Assembly: GCF_964204645.1 (NCBI RefSeq)
Contig: NC_134025.1
Coordinates: 23,156,001-23,220,000 of the forward strand
Direction: 5' to 3'
DNA length: 64,000 bases
Source: Tubulanus polymorphus
Taxonomy: Eukaryota; Nemertea; Palaeonemertea; Tubulaniformes; Tubulanidae
A program made the position numbers and the translations under genes. The notes beneath the pieces were generated by a model. It saw only the letters and a program-made list of their open reading frames with translations. It made no database searches and was not told the origin of the DNA. This document shows, in pieces, positions 56,201 to 64,000 of this stretch; position 1 is the stretch's first letter, and every line of letters begins with the position of its first letter.

Positions 56201-56468
56201 TCTACGAGAAAGATTGTGGTCTCACCCTCTCACCGGGTATTTTTGTCCCATCCCGGTACTTTGAAATGTGAGAGAGAGAGAGTAAACTATTGTCTCCGCA
56301 ATGAGAGCAGAATTGTGGGGTATATTTCTAAGTTTCGATTTGGCTTTTGATAAATCAAAAGTCGTTAACTTAAGTTCGATTTAAAAAATTAAATGGGTTT
56401 TTAGTTAAAATATGATTTAAATCAACTAACCTTGTTTTCTTCGAACGCCCAGCACTACCAGTCATCAT
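50299..56468 (-). CDS. CPT1-like: CPT1-like acyltransferase, copy 5 (most divergent; carnitine-site residues lost)
   Basis: This copy has one more N-terminal coding exon than copies 1-4. Exons checked: 56468-56431, 56027-55943, 55788-55649, catalytic micro-exon 52869-52844 (VEHSW), 51905-51771, 51172-50984; stop codon 50299-50301. Phases agree. Two membrane segments, [11 protein letters not shown] and DDGHCRGE are present. The catalytic His is kept. Three motifs differ from CPT1: TYE becomes VQE, so the Tyr is Gln; DRHLF becomes CQHLF, so the Arg is Gln; STS becomes VTS. The residues corresponding to that Tyr and Arg bind the carnitine carboxylate in carnitine acetyltransferase (Tyr452, Arg518), so carnitine use is doubtful. 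The C-terminus carries a Lys/Glu-rich extension (VREKEKTV). The start is uncertain; the second Met of exon 1 or Met codons in exon 2 are alternatives. Confidence 0.88.
52409..52584. mobile_element. Foldback element with long inverted arms in an intron of copy 5
   Basis: The left arm (TTTAAAAGTTTTAAAATC ... GCGTTTCGAACTCT) and right arm (AGAGTTCGAAACGC ... GATTTTAAAACTTTTAAA) pair over most of their length, about 80 bp per arm, with small mismatches. The loop is short. It lies in the intron between the DDGHC exon and the ADANVS exon, where the other copies have nothing similar. It is probably a non-autonomous foldback transposon. Confidence 0.65.
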
Positions 56469-57741
56469 GAAGCTAACGTTTTGTAAACAGAAATGATGCT
56501 CGTAAGATGTGCCAACGTCAGCGCTCTGTGTGCAGCCCGATTGTGACCAAATCGCAATCGGCAGCACAGCTGGCTTACAGCCTCCCTACAGGAGCTCGTC
56601 ATGCCCGAGTATCCTCTCTGTGCGGATCATTTGCTATGTACTAAAGCTTTATTTTGTGGCAGATCGGTCGAATATAACAATTTGGTATATTTCGTGGCAC
56701 ATCTGTTGAAAATAATGTTTCAGAATATTTGACGTCATATATGCAAGCTTATTTCCGAAAAGTCCTTTCACCTGAACTTCTCCCATCGGCTCTGGTGGGT
56801 GATGGACTCTATTTGCATATCTATAAAATTGGTGATATGCAGAACTCAGGGCTGCCAACCGTCGAAAAGTGCTATCAGTAACTAATTGAAATTTTTCAGT
56901 AACATTTCATTGAGATATGAAAGAAAATGTTCAAATTAATTTAGGAATCAACAGCAAGGCCCTTATTAACATCTTTCATATTTCTCTAAGCGTCTAATAT
57001 AACAACTCAAATCAGTATTTCTCGTAATAAAATATAATGAAATACTGAAAATCAGGAATAGTTGGCAACACGGAGAACTGCATAACTATTTCAGAAAGTC
57101 GTCCGGGGAGTCTACCGCTAGAGATGGGAACAAATCCTGTGTCATACGTACTGCCCATACCTATGACTCCTTCGTGAGAACAGATGCGGATCCCGAAGAA
57201 TAAAAACTAAAAATCCTTTATCTAACAGTATTTGGCCATTTTTATTCTTGAGCAACTTCTAATTTCATTCATACAATTCTAATATCAACCAATAAATCAA
57301 TACTTATGATATGATACGTTGAATAATTTTCATAAATTAATTCTTGTAGTCATTAGTTCTTTTCATTACGATAATATATTCATTAGTTAAAATCACTAAC
57401 CTAAGCAATCACAATGTTCATTTTATTTAAAGATAAAAAGTGAACAAAATTTGAATTCATTCATTACAATTTTCACTGCTATTGGTTTTCAAAACAAATA
57501 TGAAACAACTCAAAGTCGATCGAGCCTAAAAAATACACGCTCAAATTGACTTTCAAAAACTGAATGATTCTAGGACCTATCGGAAATCGGTAATGTTTGC
57601 AGAATTTGAGAAATCATTTTTTTCAGACCTGACTACCTGACTTTTAGTAGTTCTCACTAAAATTGAGGGCAACGTGACATCAAAAACAGTAGTTTAATTG
57701 AAAATTTACTATGGAAATTATTCTGATTTTTCAAGTATTTT

Positions 57742-57779
57742 GATATTTTTGGGAGTAGTTGATATTTTTGGGAGTAGTT
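57742..57779. repeat. Exact 19-bp direct duplication
   Basis: The unit GATATTTTTGGGAGTAGTT occurs twice back to back. It is non-coding. Confidence 0.9.
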
Positions 57780-58965
57780 GAGGTCGTAAAAGGGGTAAAA
57801 ACTACTCTGAAATAGTAGTCATAGTCAGGTCTGTCTTTTACATTTGATTGTATGAATGTAGAACTTCCATTTGGTTGGCTACAGTAATCGCACTGTCCGC
57901 GGAGGTTAGCTGAAACTAAACCTGCTACACCTTTGAACTGGTGGGAATGTTTTGAAATTTATCGTTCTAGACGGCTAATCAAAAACAAACAGGAATATTT
58001 TGGTCTTTGTCGTTCCGCACAACTGTTAAAAATCAGTAGCTATCCACCACCGCTGATATGCAACAGGTTTTCATAAATACAGGTCAGATCATTTGAACAA
58101 TGCAAAGAGAATTTTTCCCATCAACGATAACATATTCTATAATACTGGGTAGTATTTTACAAAGCAGTCCAACTCAATCCCGGTGATGACAAGAATCTTT
58201 AAATACAAATACCGTAAACTTCGCTCAAGTGGGATCTTTTGGGACTATAAAAATGTGTCTGATTTTGTATGTTATTTATTTCATAGTGTAAAAAAAAATA
58301 TTTCGAAAAACATCCTAGTTGATCGAATCCAACTTGGGTAGAGTCTATGGTATATGCACAGCAATATGATATCGATTCTGTTTGTTCTAAATGGTCAAAT
58401 CTTCTATTGATTGCTGTCCTATCTGAACATTTCAGAACATTTCAACATTGAATATTTCAATATAGCCCGAGATAAAACTGCTTTGACAAATGCTGCGCCA
58501 TATTTTTTCAAATGATGAAAATGGAAGTTTTTCAGTAGAGAATGGTCAAGAAGTACGTTCGAAATTTTCATATATCAACCTGAATAACAGTATAAATATA
58601 ATAAGCTACCATAAAATATAATTTCATCACACATTTCCCTAAAAAAAATGCATAACAAACATTTTGAACTTAGTCAAATGAACTGTCAGATACGTACACT
58701 CTCACACACATTACGAGGTGTTAGGGTTTTTTGACATAGTGAAGAAAAAAAATAGTGAAATGAGTTGCGCGATAACAATAATAAGTGTTGCTGCGAAACA
58801 TGAAAATAAGATTGCATTGATAAGTAGTGAGTAGTCGTCACAAATTAGAGAATCGTTGGGTTAGATTAACACCGATTCAAATTACCAGCTTTAACTAGAA
58901 TTTCAGACCAGTTAGAAGGTCCTCACTTCATGAAAATAAAGTAAGTTTTCGCAGTTTGATTATCT

Positions 58966-59100
58966 CAGTTGCACAGTTGTGACTTAACTCAAAAAGGAAC
59001 TTAATCTTGAGACTGGTCTTAATTTGTTAGTCAGGCTATATAGAACTAAGTTGGTCTAGGACTAGCCTCGAACTTAAACCATGACTATGCAACTGGGCCC
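58966..59100. repeat. Imperfect hairpin repeat
   Basis: The left end (CAGTTGCACAGTTGTGACTT) and right end (inverse of CAGTTGCATAGTCATGG) pair with mismatches across the stretch. Size and style resemble the two hairpin elements elsewhere in the window, but the sequence is not clearly the same family. Confidence 0.4.
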
Positions 59101-60137
59101 AGTCTACTAATCAGTCCGATTATCCATATGTGGGCTCCGATCTGGACTTTTAAAATGGATGCTGGTGCGATTCAGTAGCCTTACTGCAGCACACCAAGAG
59201 AATTCGATGTAACTTCTATTAACCCACGATAGTTATATAAGGTTTACTTGCTGGCACATGTTACACCACATCATAGACAGTATAACGACATACTGGAGAC
59301 CTTTTTAATAATATGACAACAGTGCATTGTTCCTTAGAAATACAGATATAACAATCGTTGACTGAAACGTTGAAAGACAAAAATAAAAGCAAAATTTACT
59401 TATGCAAAAAGAATGAAATTCAATCATATTGATAAAGTGAGGGTTCAACAGTATCGAACGCCAAACCAGTGATCGAATTCATTTGTTTGTCACATGTTTG
59501 AAAACTTGATAAAACCCGAATTGAAAATGTTTTATTCTGAACGTTTACTGTAAGGGAATGAGCTGCCATGAAAGAAATCAGTGGAATTTAAAACAATCAC
59601 TCCGAAAATTTAACATTCGGCCACAAAATTAAAACAAGCGTTATCGGTAAAACAATGCAGTCGTAATCTTGTTAAACCGAAGAATGCTACTCGGCCTTTT
59701 AATCATTTCCAGTAACCAATTCAATAACTTAAAGAGAACTAAACAAGCATTTCAATAAACAATAAATCAATTAAAACTATCGACGATCGCATTCGATTGA
59801 AAATCATACGATGTTAGAATAACGTCGAAAATGTTCATTCTATCGTCGTGCAGTACCGTATTTAAGTTGGTGAATTCTGATCTACTTAGTGCACACAAAT
59901 CTATTTACTAAACCAGTTAGATGTGTACATAGTCATCTGGTAATACAATCGCTATTACAAACTCTTAAAAACATCACGCACGAAAAAGTGTTCTCTCTAA
60001 AAAATTCACCGCAAATGAAACCCATCGCATCGAACCCATCGTATCGGCGAATACTTCTCGATTCGGTACGAAATTGGCACGTTCACACCCTGCGTAACCC
60101 GCGTATTCTTCTTCGTTGTCGTTTTAGTCTTGTTTGT

Positions 60138-62984
60138 TCATTTATTCGTTTTACAATCCTCGACCAGCTCTCTGATATCGGCAAGGGCCTTCGTTATTCG
60201 GTCGGCGAAGCATTTCGATGACTGTTGAAATAGAAGATAAATTATCAAAATAGAGAAATCAAGCTCTAAACAGAGTAGAAATATTCAGAAAGTAGCATTA
60301 GTCAATTCAGTCATTTCATCTAAAATTGCCACATTCTAAAGAAACAAATTCCCTACATCTCTCCATTGATAAAGACGACAGTAACTGCTTTGAAGAAAGC
60401 TGACAACTTACTGTTTGTGGACATGAGTTCTTGCAAGATATGTGAAAAAAGATGCAATCTTCACCAGAGATTATATATGAAACACCGTATCCATCATCAG
60501 CGACCTAATTAATAAACAATGTATGCAAAAGTTGAACAAAATTCATTTTGATAATGGATTATCAATTGTCAGTTGGGGAATCATCGAAGCAAATACTTAC
60601 AGGACCAAAACCACCTCCAGCTGCTGTGTATTCAGGGTTTTTATTCAAATCTAACATTCCCGTTTGTTGGAGTGGTGTCTGAACAAATATTGAAAAATCA
60701 TTAGTCGAATGTCAGTATATAGCCACATGAAAAACATCATCTAGCACTATATTGACAGACAGGTGAATGCATTGATGAAGAAGAAATGAATTAGTCCATA
60801 TGTTAACAATACATTATAAGCAAAATTCGTCAATGAAACCAAGCAATCAACTTATTTGAATCTAAGAAACATGATTTAAGTTAGTCATCGCTTTTACTGC
60901 CGACACTTTCTAACTCTTAAGAAAATCAAGTACACAAGAGTTTACGATGGGTCAATTATAAATCTGCATAGCCGTATAGACACTATACACATAGTGGTAC
61001 ACGTATCAGCAATAAAGATTTTGTCCTTGCTAAAAGTTTGTCTTGAATTTTTAAGTTCAATAGTAGCTCATGTCTATCATTTCCCTATATAGATACATGT
61101 AGTGTGATGTGCAATAAATAGCATATAACTTTGCATGTACTGTTATATTCCTTCACTTGCAATTAGAATAATCTATATATACCTGGCTTGTGGAAAGTCT
61201 CCATGGTTCGCTGAGAACTTCTTTAAGGAATGGCGATTCGATACCGAGGTATTTGGAGACGACGTACAAACAAAACAGATGTCGATCGATACCACGACCG
61301 GTCATCGCATTTCTGTAACCGTGTTGATGAGCCTCGCACGCCTCTTTCAGTAACGCGAGCCGTTCTTTATTCTGCAAGAAAACACGTGAAGAAAGAAATT
61401 CTATCATCCACTAGTGACGTGGTTCGTAAGGGGAATACAAGAACCAGTTGCGCAATCGTGTTTAGGATTCGGATTTAAAAGAATTAATTTCGACAATCTA
61501 TTTGAAAACTAATCATTCCTGGACAGAATATTCATGGAATAAGCAAGGAAAATCTTAAATTTCAAATCAAACTTAACAAGCATTTTAAGCCTAACACAGG
61601 TAAAGATGAGAACATGGAAACAAACATGTTTTATCCCAGAAACCATGTTTATCGTAAACACAAACAACACAGGGAAATGCTCCGAAACATGTTTCTGTAT
61701 CCGATTTTTCCTGTGTCTGTACGTTTGGCTTTATGAGTTACTAGAGGCAGATGTTTCAAAAGTTAGAATTACCGTTTTTGTTTTATCCTCCATCGCGCGC
61801 GCGAATGCCGAGGATTCAGTTGTACATGAGCGCACCGTTTCGGTTCTACCTTCTCGGAATAATCGAGTCATGGAGGCTTCATACGTCAAGCAGAATTTAT
61901 GGGCATCCTAAAAATATGCATGTTTAACGTAATTACAAATCAACACAACCACCCTCCAGAGCAATCGATATAGCCCATATCTACATAACAAACTACAGCA
62001 CTCGGCACTTCACTAGTCATCTATCAGGCCAGGTATCCAATGACAAGTGCCTTATCCAGGGAAGGTTTTGAACCCATGATCTGGCATCCCAAAGTCGAAT
62101 GCTCTAACCCCCTTTTGCCCGCAAAAAATAGTACCGGTAATGAATATACCACGTATACCATGAAACCCTAATCAAGAAAGGCAGATTGAGTTTAAGCTTA
62201 CCCTGTAATATGCCAACTGTAGTGCTAGTTGAATGTATGCATCGGGACTAACTTTACACAATTTCATGAATCCTTTGCCGTAGGAATCGTGCATTAACAA
62301 ATACAAATCAACATCGGAGATCAATTTTGTAGCGACAGCCAAGCTGTTTTCAATCACACCGATACACTGAAATATTGATGGGATTATCAGATATTTATTT
62401 AGTGGAGACAGGGCTAATCAACGTAGATAATCGAATAGAGTACCTCTTCGGGCAGATCCCACTGTAATCTGATCGGTTTAGGAGGTTGAATCTGAGGATC
62501 GCCATTGCAATGGCCGTTTTCACGATACCTGGTTTACAGAATGAGATTAGAATAGTGACACTACAACGAGTTTTAAGTGATCATTATCAGACTTCTGACC
62601 TCTATGATGACTTACCCGAATTTTACCAGATCACTTACAACAGCGTATTCCCATGCATGTGCCATGATAGGAGCATCAGCCCTGCGAATACAGCAAATAA
62701 ATACAATATATGAATGAAAATATTTGATAATCATCACTTATGATTCTTACTCACCAAGAATGTTCTGCATTAAATCCAAACTGAAATAACAGGGACCCAA
62801 AAGACATTATGAAATAATTTGGGCGTAAAAATCGGGCATTTCAAGCTGGTTTAGATACTCGATCAAAAATACTTACCCGACCATCTTTGCTTACTACCAA
62901 AGTGAATGACTTATCAAACCAACGATCATAAGCTTTACCGTGCAGCATCGCTCTTCCCAGCCGACTCAAATGATCAGGATCATT
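60138..62984 (-). CDS. CPT1: Canonical CPT1 (carnitine O-palmitoyltransferase 1), 3' part
   Basis: Ten exons of the C-terminal half are visible: 62984-62877, 62780-62755, 62681-62616, 62528-62444, 62366-62202, 61907-61773, 61371-61183, 60678-60601, 60504-60412, 60221-60138. The N-terminal half lies beyond the window; I see no further convincing exon between 62985 and 64000. Every signature of a working enzyme is present: NAEHSWADAP with the catalytic His, [53 protein letters not shown] and [16 protein letters not shown]. These are nearly identical to vertebrate CPT1. The enzyme makes long-chain acylcarnitine at the mitochondrial outer membrane, the rate-setting step for mitochondrial beta-oxidation, and is normally inhibited by malonyl-CoA. 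Intron positions match those of copies 1-5, so the array arose by DNA duplication from a gene like this one. Confidence 0.95.
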
Positions 62985-64000
62985 CTAAAAATATGAAATG
63001 ATTTTAAAGAGCAACAATTTCAGAGCTACTATTTCCTTATTTCATCATGATTTGATAGCGATTTTCATTAATCTCGATCAAGATTATTTTTTTTTCAATT
63101 CCGTCAAAGATTATTGTAGAGATCACAGCAAGCTGATGGGTAAGCTAAGCTAAACAATGAAATACATCAAAATGTTAGCCAATAAGTTACTATGTGTGAA
63201 AGCCTTTATTCTAAAAATATCTTCAAAAGATATCTAAAATGAAAACTATAACTGTAAAAATAAATGAAAAACCTACTAACACTGCAAAACCGTGTACAAA
63301 TAGCAAATATACCGTCAGATTTTAAGTTTCCGATACCGGTATGCTACTTGTAGTGAATAAAAAAAAACATAACAAGAAGGTTCTTTCCTGATACCTTAGT
63401 GTGTGGATTCGTATGACGAAAAGTCAGATATTCACCAGTCTATAGTCGTGTGAGAGAGAAACGATAAAAATATATGGAGAAATTTAGCAAGCAGTGGTTT
63501 CGATGCGAGAATACGCACGAGTTCGTAGTTCTCTACGATATGGCTGCGAAGCTTCATCTAGCATTGGCAGATAGCGAAGTTAGCGAAAAGAATGTTCGCT
63601 AATTCAATACGGGAGGAGGGTTACGACGTGTCGCTTTAACAACACAGGCGTAGTCAAATGTAATAACCATCGAATACATGCATTTCAAAATATTCAAAAT
63701 TTTAGCCGAAAGATGTGTAGCGTATATTTCTATAAAAAATATCAATATCTAAAACCTTTCCCCGAACAAATTGCGTTTTAAGAGTTGACAACTTGAGCTC
63801 GACTAAGTGCGCGTGGAATTGATTATATCATAAACCTCTTTTGGTCGTCTGATTTAAACCCATAAAAATCCCTGGACGATTTCGGTATGATTTAACAGTA
63901 TAAGGTAAGCTTGCAAGGCTGTGAAGTCTTACCCCGAAAATATCTTACCCCTGCAATCTAAAAACAGAAGTGAAATGTTTATATACATATATACCCTGAA
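62985..64000 (-). other. Intron sequence of CPT1 copy 6 reaching the window edge
   Basis: About 1 kb upstream of the NDPDHL exon shows no CPT1-like coding block. The next expected exon (equivalent to copy 1 exon 11) is not seen. A potential acceptor-donor pair near 63945-63965 encloses too little sequence to call. Confidence 0.4.

Larger units (their letters stand above)
56480..60130. other. Spacer of about 3.6 kb between copies 5 and 6
   Basis: AT-rich sequence with no exon resembling CPT1 and no long ORF. It should contain the copy 5 promoter at its left and the copy 6 3' UTR at its right. It includes a 19-bp direct duplication (57742-57779) and an imperfect hairpin near 58966-59100. It is far larger than the spacers of roughly 0.9-1.0 kb between copies 1-5. 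Confidence 0.5.

Noticed and set aside
59889-60221. 110-codon plus-strand ORF near the end of CPT1 copy 6
   Set aside because: It overlaps the terminal CPT1 exon on the opposite strand and resembles no known protein.

Overview
The window is nuclear DNA from an animal. Genes are split into many short exons with GT-AG introns, the DNA is AT-rich, and short hairpin elements and microsatellites are scattered through it. The protein families are metazoan. I suspect a marine invertebrate, possibly a lophotrochozoan, but the sequence does not settle the lineage.

Layout. (1) 1-20.3 kb, plus strand: a complete ARID2 gene, a subunit of the PBAF SWI/SNF chromatin remodeller. It has 20 coding exons encoding about 1633 residues, followed by a long 3' UTR. 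(2) 21.1-26.8 kb, minus strand, tail-to-tail with ARID2: a complete RAB3IP/RAB3IL1 gene (Rabin8, a Sec2-type exchange factor for Rab8). It has 10 coding exons encoding 440 residues. (3) 27.8-64 kb, minus strand: a head-to-tail array of six carnitine O-palmitoyltransferase 1 (CPT1) family genes. Copies 1-4 repeat about every 5.5-5.7 kb. Copy 5 is longer and more divergent. Copy 6 is a canonical CPT1 whose 5' half lies beyond the window. All exons I could read join in frame, so none of the copies looks like a pseudogene.

The main interest is the CPT1 array. All six genes keep the catalytic His-Ser-Trp on a 26-nt micro-exon. Copies 1-5 have lost the first serine of the family's STS motif, and they have short unrelated N-termini in place of the CPT1 malonyl-CoA-sensing N-terminus. 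Copy 5 has also lost two of the three residues expected to hold the carnitine carboxylate. This pattern suggests a lineage-specific acyltransferase expansion with altered acceptor or regulation, sitting next to an ordinary CPT1. Copies 1-4 also look mosaic, as expected from gene conversion or unequal exchange.

Non-coding features include a MITE-like element with long terminal inverted repeats (7.5 kb), a hairpin repeat present twice (6.0 and 47.6 kb), a foldback element (52.5 kb), a long (TA)n tract (38.6-38.8 kb) and a cluster of the palindrome TAGGCCTA in the first 6 kb.
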